This document shows positions 37,610-46,123 of a stretch of DNA of 64,000 nucleotides, in pieces. The stretch spans positions 1 through 64,000 of the forward strand of contig JAHDCG010000016.1 of assembly GCA_020629965.1 (NCBI GenBank), in the 5' to 3' direction. The position numbers were made by a program, and so were the translations under genes. The notes under the pieces are model-generated. The model did not search any database, was not told where the DNA came from, and saw only the letters and a list, made by a program, of their open reading frames with translations. The stretch's first letter is position 1; each line of letters starts with the position of its first letter. Source of the stretch: Saprospiraceae bacterium (lineage in GTDB: Bacteria; Bacteroidota; Bacteroidia; Chitinophagales; Saprospiraceae).

Positions 37610-38413
37610 TCAATTCTCTCCCGACGCCCCGCGCTTAGCCAAAATACCGGCGAGAATACCCGGGAAAAAACGTTTTAAAAATACCCCGAGTTTTTCCTTT
37701 CCGCCCACGTAAATTTCTCTTTCTTCTTTTCTTATTGCTTGCAAGATGCGCTGTGCCAATTCCTCGGGCGACATGCCGTTTTCCTGATTTTCGTCCATTT
37801 TTCCCGCTTTTTTCCCGTCACTGTCCAAAGCATTTTTAGAAATATCCGTGCGAATATAGCCCGGGCAGACCAGTAAAACTTTAATCCCGTGATGTGTATT
37901 TTCCGCCCGCAAAGCATCGAAGAAGCCGTGTAGCGCGTGCTTTGCCGCCGAGTAGGCCGACCGCTGCGGCACGCCCATTTTCCCGCTCAAACTGCTCATT
38001 GCCACCAACATGCCCGACCGCCGCGCCACCATACCGGGCAGCACCGCTTTGGTCAACGCCACCGTTCCGAAAAAATCCACGTCCATGATACGTTTATCGA
38101 CTTCGAGACCGGTCTCTAAAACGGTGCCGCGCTGTGAAATGCCGGCGTTATTCACCAAAATATCGACACCGCCTTGGGTCGCTTCGACTTCTTTACCGGC
38201 GGCGGTGACGGCATCGTGTTCAGCAACATCCAAAGGGCGAATGATGATTTCGGGATTGCCCGGACAAGTATTTTTTACCCGTTCCAGTTCCGCGACTCTC
38301 CTACCGGAAATGATAATTTTGGCTGCGCCCGCCTCGGCAAATGCGTAGGTCAGGGCTTCGCCGATACCGGACGATGCGCCGGTTATCCAGATGGTTTTAT
38401 TTTTTATTTGCAT
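37610..38413 (-). CDS. Short-chain dehydrogenase/reductase (SDR)
   Basis: 267 residues. A classical SDR Rossmann enzyme: cofactor motif TGASSGIG at 11-18, RR at 38-39 which favours NADP(H), NNAG at 88-91, catalytic Ser near 140-141, Tyr 154 and Lys 158 in YSAAK, and VCPGYIRTDIS after the active site. The C-terminal Lys-rich segment (KEEREIYVGGKEKLGVFLKRFFPG) resembles DHRS7-like or lipid-directed SDRs that associate with membranes. Substrate cannot be predicted. A pure 13-copy 7-bp repeat array begins 6 bp upstream of the start codon, in what should be its leader. Confidence 0.88.
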   Translation of the reverse strand: MQIKNKTIWITGASSGIGEALTYAFAEAGAAKIIISGRRVAELERVKNTCPGNPEIIIRPLDVAEHDAVTAAGKEVEATQGGVDILVNNAGISQRGTVLETGLEVDKRIMDVDFFGTVALTKAVLPGMVARRSGMLVAMSSLSGKMGVPQRSAYSAAKHALHGFFDALRAENTHHGIKVLLVCPGYIRTDISKNALDSDGKKAGKMDENQENGMSPEELAQRILQAIRKEEREIYVGGKEKLGVFLKRFFPGILAGILAKRGASGEN

Positions 38414-38419
38414 AATTTG

Positions 38420-38510
38420 TTGTCGGTTGTCGGTTGTCGGTTGTCGGTTGTCGGTTGTCGGTTGCCGGTTGCCGGTTGCCGGTTGTCGGTTGCCGGTTGC
38501 CGGTTGCCCG
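38420..38510 (+). repeat. 13-copy 7-bp tandem array TTGYCGG
   Basis: Thirteen consecutive units of TTGTCGG or TTGCCGG (the last is TTGCCCG) with no indel. Order: six T units, three C units, one T unit, then C units. It is the purest tract in the window and lies directly upstream of the SDR start at 38413. Confidence 0.95.
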
Positions 38511-38537
38511 ACGCGGAATATTTGCGTTCATCAGCAA

Positions 38538-38744
38538 TTCCCGGCTTTGTAGAGACGTGCGACAGCACGTCTAAGGTAAAACGGGCATTTTAACACACAG
38601 ACCTTTTCTTTTAAACCGTATCTGATTTTGGTGCTCGACCTACCCGAGATGCGTTTTCCCGCGTCTGTACACACTCGGCGATTAGGCTTGTCCTCTGCCG
38701 GTTTCGTTTTTTCACGGCAAGACGTCGCAGTGCAACGTCTCTAC
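38538..38744. mobile_element. MITE/REP-like element, copy 1
   Basis: About 206 bp, non-coding. It begins with a hairpin (AGACGTGC/GCACGTCT) and ends with GACGTCGCAGTGCAACGTC followed by TCTAC. The ends GTAGAGACGT and ACGTCTCTAC are inverted repeats. Palindromes with GTAGAGACG are a familiar dispersed class in Bacteroidota and cyanobacteria. It carries no transposase. Confidence 0.7.
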
Positions 38745-38771
38745 GTGCCCGGCGGTAGTGATTGGCGCGGA

Positions 38772-38812
38772 ACTACCCAACCGCCCAACTTCCCAACCCC
38801 TCAACCTCTACA
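38772..38812. repeat. 8-bp repeat tract between the two MITE-like copies
   Basis: Units CTACCCAA, CCGCCCAA, CTTCCCAA, CCCCTCAA and CCTCTAC run at 8-bp period. Confidence 0.7.
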
Positions 38813-38854
38813 AGCCAAGCAATCGCGGAAATAATAACCTCATTTCAATCGCCC

Positions 38855-39060
38855 GTTCCCGGCTTTGTAGAGACGTGCGACGGCACGTCTAAGGTAAAAC
38901 GGGCATTTTAACACACAGACCTTTTTTTTTAAACCGTATCTGATTTTGATGCTCGACCTACCCGAGACGCGTTTTCCCGCGTCTGTACACACTCGGTGGT
39001 CGGGGTTGTCTTGCCGGTTTTGTTTTTTCACGGTAAGACCGCGCAGTGCGACGTCTCTAC
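38855..39060. mobile_element. MITE/REP-like element, copy 2
   Basis: A direct copy of the element 317 bp upstream, differing mainly by scattered substitutions (for example gacggcacg versus gacagcacg). It has the same end palindromes and is non-coding. Confidence 0.7.
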
Positions 39061-39187
39061 GGGAGTGTTATTTTATAAAAAGCGAAGTATAAATAACAAT
39101 ATTTCGTTATTTTCAAAGAAACGGAAGACAATAAACCTAAAGAAAACAGAAACCGCAAAGCAAATCATTTCACTACCTCAAAGCAAT

Positions 39188-39218
39188 GGTAAATCGTACA
39201 TCGTAAATCGTACATCTA
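39188..39218 (-). repeat. 7-bp repeat tract at the GH32 stop codon
   Basis: Units GTAAATC and GTACATC alternate on the plus strand. In the mRNA sense they read GATGTAC/GATTTAC directly after the TAG stop (39216-39218). Confidence 0.85.
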
Positions 39219-40847
39219 CTGCCAAACCGAACGCATCTCGAAAATCTTTACCTCCGTCGCCTTTGCTTCACCGCCGAGGGCAAAAATTTCCGCGCGGTCA
39301 TACTCTTCATTCGGAAAGAAAATATCGGTTACAGCGATGCTGCCGTCGTTGATGAAAGTCTCGGCGGAAGCACGGTCGAGCAGGATGTCGAATTTTATTA
39401 AATCTGCATTTTCGCTCGTTTCCTGTCCTGCGGTCAACATTTCGGTATTGTGTTTTTCTGTGGCAAATTTATCCGAAAAACCGAGGTCGCCCGACTCGGT
39501 GCGGTCGCTGAAAAATCTTTTGGTTTTTGCGTCATAACCGACGCGATACTCCTCTCCCGCTTTGTTGAAAATGCGCAGACCGAATTCCTGTGCCGTGGTT
39601 TTGCTGCGGTCGATGGTAAACTGAATACGGCTTTGCACGACCTTGAAGGGCACTTCCCCCGTCAACAGGTAGCTGTTTGCAAAAGTCTTTTTTGGTAAAG
39701 AATGCGAAGCTTTTGCTAAATATTCGACCTCGCGTACCGGGCGATTTTGTAGGCGATATCCGGCGGCGGTTTTGTGCAAAGTCAGGGTGCGCGGAATGGT
39801 CATGGCACCACGCCACGTTTCGGTCGGCACTTCGCGGGCGTAGTCCCAATTCGACATCCAACCCAAAAAAAGGCGGCGACCGTCGCGGGGGTCGATATTC
39901 GACCAAGTGACGCCCGCGTAATTGTCTCTGCCGTAGTCCATCCACACCCCTTTTCCGTTTTGAATATCCTTTTCAAAAGCGGGGTCGATGATAAATTCTT
40001 TGCCGTTCCAATCGCCGATAAAATACTGCGTGCCGGAGCCGCCGTTGGGTGCGCCGGGATTTAAACTTAAAATCAAAACGTATTTGATTGCGTCGCTGCC
40101 CTCGACCCGCAGCGGGAAAATATCGGGGCATTCCCACACTCCCGCGCGGTCGCCGTATTCATTGCCGAAGTCGCTGAGGTAAGTCCAGTCTTTCAGATTT
40201 TTCGAGGCATAAAAACGCAGTCGGTCTTTGGCGGCAAGCACCATCAACCATTGATTGCGGGCTTCGTCCCAAATAACTTTGGGGTCGCGGTAGTCTCTGA
40301 TTTTTTCGGCGTTGGGGAGTACGGGATTACCGGCATATTTTGTCCAAGTGCGCCCTTTATCGGTGCTGTATGCGAGACTTTGCACTTGGTGGTCGCCCGC
40401 GTCGGTTTTTTCTTTTTCGGCATCGTGGTGCGTGAAAATTGCGACTAAGGGCGTTTTATCGTCTTCGCCGAAACCGCTTGTATTCTCGACATCCGCGACG
40501 GCGGAACCGGAGAAAATCGTTCCTAAATCATCGGGGTAAAGCGCGACGGGCAGATGTTCCCAGTGCAGCATATTTTTGGAAACGGCGTGCCCCCAGTGCA
40601 TCGGTCCCCACACGGTACTTTCGGGATGATATTGATAAAAAAGATGGTATTCTCCGTCAAAATAAACCATACCGTTGGGGTCGTTCATCCATTTTTCGGT
40701 CGGTGAGAAATGATATTGTGGGCGGTATTTTTCGTTGTATTTTTCTTCGGACATAGGTTCGGTTTTTTTCTCGACTGCGGCGGTCGGTTGCGGCTTATTT
40801 TCACAAGCAATAAAAAGCAAAATCGAGAGAAACAGAGAGAAACGCAT
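39216..40847 (-). CDS. GH32 fructan hydrolase (levanase/inulinase-like) lipoprotein
   Basis: 543 residues. Lipoprotein signal: LLFIAC with Cys 15. The glycoside hydrolase family 32 catalytic triad is visible: nucleophile Asp 56 in WMNDPNG (53-59), RDP at 187-189 as transition-state stabiliser, and acid/base Glu 239 in the EC motif. The five-bladed propeller is followed from about residue 390 by the usual C-terminal beta-sandwich (FKVVQSRIQFTIDRS, VGYDAKTKRFFSDR, LLDRASAETFINDG, IFFPNEEY). The protein is expected to hydrolyse beta-fructans (levan, inulin, sucrose) at the outer membrane or periplasm. No SusC/SusD or fructokinase gene is next to it, so it is not in a visible utilisation locus. 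Confidence 0.93.
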   Translation of the reverse strand: MRFSLFLSILLFIACENKPQPTAAVEKKTEPMSEEKYNEKYRPQYHFSPTEKWMNDPNGMVYFDGEYHLFYQYHPESTVWGPMHWGHAVSKNMLHWEHLPVALYPDDLGTIFSGSAVADVENTSGFGEDDKTPLVAIFTHHDAEKEKTDAGDHQVQSLAYSTDKGRTWTKYAGNPVLPNAEKIRDYRDPKVIWDEARNQWLMVLAAKDRLRFYASKNLKDWTYLSDFGNEYGDRAGVWECPDIFPLRVEGSDAIKYVLILSLNPGAPNGGSGTQYFIGDWNGKEFIIDPAFEKDIQNGKGVWMDYGRDNYAGVTWSNIDPRDGRRLFLGWMSNWDYAREVPTETWRGAMTIPRTLTLHKTAAGYRLQNRPVREVEYLAKASHSLPKKTFANSYLLTGEVPFKVVQSRIQFTIDRSKTTAQEFGLRIFNKAGEEYRVGYDAKTKRFFSDRTESGDLGFSDKFATEKHNTEMLTAGQETSENADLIKFDILLDRASAETFINDGSIAVTDIFFPNEEYDRAEIFALGGEAKATEVKIFEMRSVWQ

Positions 40848-40906
40848 GGTTTGATTTTCGTTTTAAATAAAATCCCGCGCAATGTGCTGAAATTAACCGG
40901 GAGTAC

Positions 40907-40945
40907 AAAAAAAAGACCCACAAAATAAATTGTGAGTCCTTTTTT
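40907..40945 (-). terminator. Terminator for the DUF1501 gene
   Basis: In the minus sense GGACTCACAA pairs with TTGTGGGTC around TTTATT with two mismatches, followed by a run of T. It lies beyond the 9-bp repeat tract that follows the DUF1501 stop. Confidence 0.6.
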
Positions 40946-40997
40946 GAAGTTTTACAAAATCGTTTTTTTTAAGGTTGAGTAATCAACAAGGACGGAA

Positions 40998-41040
40998 ACA
41001 ATTCCAACCTTTCCAACCACTCAAACCTTTCCAACCTTTA
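40998..41040 (-). repeat. 9-bp repeat tract abutting the DUF1501 stop
   Basis: Units CAATTCCAAC, CTTTCCAAC, CACTCAAAC and CTTTCCAAC end one base before the stop codon at 41041-41043. In the mRNA sense it is G/U-rich. Confidence 0.9.
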
Positions 41041-42963
41041 TCACTTCTGCACCGTCAAAGGCATACTTTCCTTCACCACGCCGTCCTTACTTTCTACCGT
41101 GACAAAATAATTACCCGAAGAAAGGCGGTTGACGTCGAAGTTGAATTTGTTAAAGCCCTGCTTGACGCTTTTCGTAAAGTTGCGGTGTATCATACCCGCC
41201 GCACTCACGATGCTGACCTGTGCGTTGAAGTCTTTTTCGCTCGTCACGACCAAGTTGGCGTCAAAAACGGCGGGGTTCGGATAGACCTTCATGTTTTTGA
41301 CATTTTCGTACTTGATGTTGACCTTTTTGACTTCCGAATAGGTGAAATCACCGTTGGCATCGACCTGCTTCAGGCGGTAGTAGCTGTCGCCTTGGTACGG
41401 CTTGTCGTCCTGCTCGAAATAGTCGGTATTACCTTCCGTATCGACCCCCGCGCCTTCCACGCGCATGACGTACTCGAAGTCGCTGCCGTTGCGGCTGCGC
41501 TCCACCTCGAAGTGAGAGTGGCTGTACTCCGCAGCGGTTCTCCATTCGAGATTGACGACGCGGTTGTTTTGCGGTTTTGCGTTGAAAAAAGTAAGCGAAA
41601 CCGGCAAAGCCGCACCACCGTAGCAGACCGGGTCGATGGCAACCTGACTGTCCACAATACCGCTCACCTTGCCCCATACGTTGGAGAAAGTAGCCATCAA
41701 AGCACCGTCGCCGCTGCCTAACCAATCCTGCAAAATGGTCGAATAAACCTGACGGTAATCGTATTGCTGATTTTGCAGATTGATACCGTATTGCAAATCG
41801 GAAAGATTATCGTTGGCACCGCTGACACCCGCACTGACACCGTTACCGAAGACAAACATCGGCGCAAAAGTACCGTGGTCGGTACCGTTGTTTCCGTTTT
41901 CCGCCGCACGACGACCGAACTCGGAGAAAGTACAGGTCATCACTCGATCACCGATACCCAAACCGTCCAAATCATCGTGGAAAGTCTTCACGGCACTTGC
42001 CAACTCGGAAAGTTTGTCCGCGTGCCAGCCGATGGAAGTCGAGCCGACCTGCACCTGATTGTCGTGCGTATCGAAAGAGCCGATATCGACGAGGAAAACT
42101 TTAGTCTGCGAACCGCCGGCGAGCAAACGCGCTACGGTTTTCAACTGACCCGCCAAGCCCGTGCTCGGGTAGGTCATAGAGTTGCTGCCGTTGTTAAAAA
42201 CACTCGTAATGCGAGCAGCATAAACGTTGGTGTTGTCTTCGATAAGTTGAATGTAGCTCAACTCGTCGCCGTAATCGCCGCCGGGCAAATTCGCAATCGC
42301 CTCGTTACCGATACCTTGTACCAGGTTTTGGTATTGAGCCGGATTGACGCCCGTCAGATTGACCGCTGCGGTATATTCCGATGCGGTTTTAAAAATCATC
42401 GACTGCTTTTTGTCGGACAACTGAATGCCGAGCGGGTCGGGATTTCCGGAAGTCGGATTGCCTACCAAACCCGGATATTCGTATTCCAAATAACGACCGA
42501 TCCAGCCGGAGGTCAGGTTAAAATTAGCGGCATCGCTGTCTCCGCCCGTCAGCCAGAGGTCGGTGGATTTGAAGTGCGAACCGTTGGTATTGGCGTAGCC
42601 CGTACCCTGCACGAGGTGCATTTTGTCGTTGTCGTACATGTCTTTCAGCGGAGCCAAAGCCGGGTGCAGACCGAGTTGGTCAACCTGCGGAATAGTGGTG
42701 TCGAGGTTGATGAGTGCGCTTTGATTCAGCGCGATATTCGGACGCAAATTATTGTAAACGTCGATTTGGTCTAACGGCACTACGGTATTGACCCCGTCGT
42801 TTCCGCCGTGCATATTGATGAGTACCATGACGCGGTCATCGGCGTCGCTACAGTTGAACGCGCTCATCATCAGCGGAGAGGCGACGGCGCGGATTGCCAT
42901 GCCGTTAAGCATCATCGGAGCGGCGGCAGCGGAGGTGTATTTAAGGAAATTTCTTCTTTTCAT
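41041..42963 (-). CDS. DUF1501 protein with type A T9SS sorting domain
   Basis: 640 residues. The N-terminus MKRRNFLKYTSAAAAPMML resembles a Tat-type leader with RR and an Ala-rich stretch. Residues about 40-450 are the DUF1501 domain (alkaline-phosphatase-like fold: MHGGNDGVNTVVP, GSHFKSTDLWLTG, IGSFDTHDNQ, TFSEFGRRAAENGNNGTDHG). From about 455 a fibronectin-like segment follows (LTFFNAKPQNNRVVNLEWRTA), and the last about 80 residues (MKVYPNPA..., LSSGNYFVTV) are the T9SS type A C-terminal domain. It lies downstream of a DUF1800 gene in the same direction; this pair is recurrent in many bacteria, with unknown role. It is expected outside the cell. Combining a Tat-like leader with T9SS export is notable. 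Confidence 0.9.
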   Translation of the reverse strand: MKRRNFLKYTSAAAAPMMLNGMAIRAVASPLMMSAFNCSDADDRVMVLINMHGGNDGVNTVVPLDQIDVYNNLRPNIALNQSALINLDTTIPQVDQLGLHPALAPLKDMYDNDKMHLVQGTGYANTNGSHFKSTDLWLTGGDSDAANFNLTSGWIGRYLEYEYPGLVGNPTSGNPDPLGIQLSDKKQSMIFKTASEYTAAVNLTGVNPAQYQNLVQGIGNEAIANLPGGDYGDELSYIQLIEDNTNVYAARITSVFNNGSNSMTYPSTGLAGQLKTVARLLAGGSQTKVFLVDIGSFDTHDNQVQVGSTSIGWHADKLSELASAVKTFHDDLDGLGIGDRVMTCTFSEFGRRAAENGNNGTDHGTFAPMFVFGNGVSAGVSGANDNLSDLQYGINLQNQQYDYRQVYSTILQDWLGSGDGALMATFSNVWGKVSGIVDSQVAIDPVCYGGAALPVSLTFFNAKPQNNRVVNLEWRTAAEYSHSHFEVERSRNGSDFEYVMRVEGAGVDTEGNTDYFEQDDKPYQGDSYYRLKQVDANGDFTYSEVKKVNIKYENVKNMKVYPNPAVFDANLVVTSEKDFNAQVSIVSAAGMIHRNFTKSVKQGFNKFNFDVNRLSSGNYFVTVESKDGVVKESMPLTVQK

Positions 42964-43051
42964 GATGAAAATATTATCAATTCAACGGATGGGAAATCTA
43001 TTGAAATCGTTTTTTAATTTATTGAATGTGTGGTTTGTCCGTAAAATTTGT

Positions 43052-43086
43052 GAGTTGTTGGTAGTTGGCGGTTGATAGTTGATAGG
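43052..43086. repeat. 7-bp repeat tract between DUF1800 and DUF1501 genes
   Basis: Units GTTGTTG, GTAGTTG, GCGGTTG, ATAGTTG. It lies about 90 bp upstream of the DUF1501 start, so it is inside the presumed operon and in the less common orientation. Confidence 0.75.
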
Positions 43087-43176
43087 AAAAATTTCCTGAC
43101 CGGCTGTCAACTTTCTTTACGGCAACTTTGTCACATTGAATTACAGAGCTGAACCTGTTCGACTGCGGCTGCCGCT

Positions 43177-44811
43177 TTACATGATTTGGAACTCCTGGGA
43201 GTAAACCAAACCTTTAAACAAGCGGTCTAAAGCAATGCGCACGCCCGTGTCGTCGCCGGAGGAAAGATAACCTGCCCACTCACTGTTTGCCCATTCATTC
43301 GGCAGAATACCGGCGAGGAAAACGTCATTGGTGAGGTAATCCAAACGGGCGGAGTCGGGTGCTTCGGCGAAAAGGTAATCACACAATTCCGTCACCATCA
43401 GGGAGGCGTTGGAAGGGTCGGAAACAACACCGCCGTACTGTACAAAATTCACCATGTCAAAAGTTACACCGCCGAGCGTACCCCAGCTGAGAATACGATA
43501 GCCGGTCAAAAACTGCTCGGGAATTTTGTAACGCGCGATAATGGTCGCGCTGCTGAACCAATCGCGGTTGTAAGAGGGGTCTTGGTAGTAAGCCGCATAA
43601 CCCGCCACGTTGTCCGGCTCCAAAAGGATGAAATTCGCCTGACCGAGCATCACGTCTTTTACGGAGTAAGACCAAAAAGACTCGTAATTATTCATGGTAT
43701 CGGTCAGCGGATTCGGCGGTTGAATGTTGAAGAAACTCATGGTGTGCAGCACATTATCGAGCGGAGATTTGATGAGTTTACCGATATTTTTATCGGAATT
43801 TTCGCCCGCGCCGTCGCTGAAAAAGTGCTGAGATTTGAGCAAGGTTTGTACCGTGACGGTCAAATCATAATTATTATTTTTGCAGATTGTCGCCAAGGGC
43901 TGAATAATGCTGCTTTCGACGGCGGGCGTAATTTCATAGCTGACAAAATAGCGATACAAACGGCGGCACAACGTCACGGCGGTAGCGTCTTGGTCGAAAA
44001 TCATATCGACAAAAGTCTCCAATTCATTCCAAACACCCGCTTCATCCGTGCCGGCGTCGATGGTCTGATTACCGAAAGCGGAACTGAACGTTTTCGGATT
44101 CGGGTCGTGGTGCGTCAACAAGACAAAATTGCGCGTGATGCCCGTATCCGGGTCGAGGTGGTCGGCATTTTCGCGGTCGCCGAAGCGGAAACCGGTCAGC
44201 AGACGGGCGGCTTCCTGCACGTCGTCTTCGGTGTAATTGGTGTAATTGCCGGGCGCGATTTGCGGGCCTTTACCGATGGTAAAAAGCTCCATAAACTCGC
44301 GGGCAAAGTTTTCATTGGGGTTCCATTGGTGATTCCAGCGATTATCGAGGTAATCGGACATAATATTGTCGGTCACCATTTTATGCGCGAGCGTCTTGTA
44401 GCTGCCGAGGGCGTAAAAACGCAGCAGACTCAAGTAGTCGTACATATATATGGTGTTCGCGGCGTCCGTATGCAGAGCGAGGTACTGGTGCAGAAAAATC
44501 ATCATCTTGGAGACGATGGATTCGTCATTGTACATTTCCTGCAGCCACCATGCGCGAATGTAGTTGCGCTGTTTCCATTGTGACGGTTCGACGGCGTTGG
44601 GGTCGTTAATCCACGGTTGACCGGTCTCGGCGTTGAGCGGTTCGGTGAGTTGCAAAGGTGTGGGAACGAAGAGTGCATCGACGGCCTGTGCGGCAGTCAT
44701 GACGGCAAAAGATTGGATGCGATCGGCGGTCACTTTGTAAGAAGCGCGACGCAGCAGATGCTTAGCCAATCTTTCTCCCAGTAAACCTGAGTGCGGGTCT
44801 AAAGAAGCCAT
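43177..44811 (-). CDS. DUF1800 family protein
   Basis: 544 residues. DUF1800 signatures: an N-terminal helix with HLLRRASYKVT, a central NENFAREFMELFTIGKGP block near residue 165, LTGFRFG, HHDPNPKTF, and a C-terminal LFKGLVYSQEFQIM, the usual LxxLLxSPEFQ-type ending. Members are usually encoded beside DUF1501 proteins, as here (213 bp upstream of the DUF1501 gene, same strand), suggesting an operon. No clear signal peptide is seen, while the partner carries a Tat-like leader; co-export is a possibility. Function is unknown. Confidence 0.9.
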   Translation of the reverse strand: MASLDPHSGLLGERLAKHLLRRASYKVTADRIQSFAVMTAAQAVDALFVPTPLQLTEPLNAETGQPWINDPNAVEPSQWKQRNYIRAWWLQEMYNDESIVSKMMIFLHQYLALHTDAANTIYMYDYLSLLRFYALGSYKTLAHKMVTDNIMSDYLDNRWNHQWNPNENFAREFMELFTIGKGPQIAPGNYTNYTEDDVQEAARLLTGFRFGDRENADHLDPDTGITRNFVLLTHHDPNPKTFSSAFGNQTIDAGTDEAGVWNELETFVDMIFDQDATAVTLCRRLYRYFVSYEITPAVESSIIQPLATICKNNNYDLTVTVQTLLKSQHFFSDGAGENSDKNIGKLIKSPLDNVLHTMSFFNIQPPNPLTDTMNNYESFWSYSVKDVMLGQANFILLEPDNVAGYAAYYQDPSYNRDWFSSATIIARYKIPEQFLTGYRILSWGTLGGVTFDMVNFVQYGGVVSDPSNASLMVTELCDYLFAEAPDSARLDYLTNDVFLAGILPNEWANSEWAGYLSSGDDTGVRIALDRLFKGLVYSQEFQIM

Positions 44812-45436
44812 AAATTTTATATTTAGAATGTAACGGAATTAGTCAAATAATTTACCGACTCGCCGGCAAGGGCGGAACAGCAAATAAAGCAAACAGGAAG
44901 AAAATCAGGTAACTGAAGGCGGTGTAGTATTGCAAAAAAGGGTAGAAAAACGGAGGTTAGTTAAGTTTCGGAGGAAAGCTCTTCGGGTGGTTCGAGGGTA
45001 GGATGTGGCGAAGTTAGGGATTGTTCTGAAAATTTTCAAGAAATTCGGGTAAAAATTTAATATTATCGTATATGTTAATACATTCATCCCGATACGGGTA
45101 GAATTTTGTCAAATCCGACTGTTTTTTTTTTAATTTTAAGGAAAAATTATCTGTACACACCAAAAGCAAGGCGGGCTGCATCTTTTATGCAAAAACAAAG
45201 TACCGAACGACGGAAATTTACTTTTGCAAGCGGAAAAATGTTAAGATAAACGGTAACTGATTTAAAATAGGATGCCGGATTCTTTTTTTATTCCAAACTT
45301 TTGTCCTAAAATTGCGAAATGAAAACCGAATGTCCGGTTTGCGTACTTTTTTAGCGCATTGTTCTTCACATATTAAATCGAATGCAGCTACGGTCAAACA
45401 CAAGACAAGGTGCTGCGGCAGCAAAACAAACCGAAA
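44812..45436. other. Divergent intergenic region
   Basis: No gene is supported. A plus-strand TACTTTTG at 45219-45226 fits the -7 consensus for the rightward gene starting at 45437, with a leader of about 205 nt; no well-spaced -33 TTG is visible. Confidence 0.4.
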
Positions 45437-46021
45437 ATGAAGATAGTTATTAATTTGATTTTGGCAGCGCTCATCGTTGTCTTTGCTTGGGTTCTTTTCA
45501 GCAGTATCAGCGAACCGATTAAGTTCAGAGATGAAAAAACGAAGCGCAAAAATCGCGTGGAAGCGAAATTGAAAGAAATTCGCAGCGCACAGGAATTGTA
45601 TCGCGGTGTGACAGGTGAATTTGCGGGCAGCTTCGACACCCTGCGTCAGGTGCTTTCGACCGGTAATTTTCGACTCATCAACGTACAAGGCGACCCGGAT
45701 GATCCGACCAATCCGGAAGCGGTCATTTACGATACCGTTTTGGTGCCGGCTATCGACTCCGTGCGCAGTCTCGGTCTGACTTTGGAAGACATCGAGTATG
45801 TGCCTTACACCGACAAGCAGAAGAAATTTACCATTGCCGCAGATACCATCAGCTACCAAAGTACGGTCGTACCGGTGGTGGAAGTAGGTGTTAAGTGGGC
45901 GGATTTTATGGGTGATTTTGCCGATAAAAAATTCAAGAAATACGACAGCAGCTATCAGCCGGGTTCGGTGATGAAGTTTGGTGACATGAGTTCGCCGCAG
46001 TTGAATATTTCGGGAAATTAG
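45437..46021 (+). CDS. Conserved membrane-anchored protein of unknown function
   Basis: 194 residues from ATG 45437. One N-terminal membrane helix (INLILAALIVVFAWVLF) is followed by SEPIKFRDEKTKRKNRVEAKLKEIRSAQELYRGVTGEFAGSFDTL, a long helix leading to a TG-x-F turn. This resembles a pilin- or minor pseudopilin-like N-terminus, and I recall this block as conserved across Bacteroidota hypothetical proteins next to DUF3822 genes. The rest is a beta-rich periplasmic domain with no named family. It is followed by an 8-bp repeat tract and then the DUF3822 gene, probably in the same operon. A role in an envelope assembly system is inference only. Confidence 0.75.
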   Translation: MKIVINLILAALIVVFAWVLFSSISEPIKFRDEKTKRKNRVEAKLKEIRSAQELYRGVTGEFAGSFDTLRQVLSTGNFRLINVQGDPDDPTNPEAVIYDTVLVPAIDSVRSLGLTLEDIEYVPYTDKQKKFTIAADTISYQSTVVPVVEVGVKWADFMGDFADKKFKKYDSSYQPGSVMKFGDMSSPQLNISGN

Positions 46022-46113
46022 GGCGGGTTTATTTGTTGATGCGTTTATTTGTTTATCTGTTTGATATCCTTTGAACGAATAAACAACTCAACAGATAAAC
46101 AAATAAACAATAC
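46022..46113 (+). repeat. 8-bp repeat tracts forming a perfect 18-bp inverted repeat
   Basis: After the stop at 46021, units GTTTATTT, GTTGATGC, GTTTATTT and GTTTATCT run at 8-bp period. A complementary set (GAATAAAC, AACTCAAC, AGATAAAC, AAATAAAC) follows. Arms 46043-46060 and 46091-46108 are perfect 18-bp inverted repeats with a 30-nt loop. The right arm ends 16 nt before the ATG of the next gene, so it could affect termination or ribosome access. Confidence 0.9.
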
Positions 46114-46123
46114 AAAACACCGA

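Noticed and set aside
38420-38510. Possible CRISPR-like array
   Set aside because: Units are only 7 bp with no spacers; no cas genes are near.
38174-38593. 139-codon plus-strand frame across the 13-copy array
   Set aside because: The 7-residue repeats it encodes result from the DNA repeat; the rest is antisense to the SDR gene.
40975-41721. 248-codon plus-strand frame beginning in the 9-bp tract
   Set aside because: Antisense to the DUF1501 gene; its start consists of repeat-encoded FQPFQPL residues.
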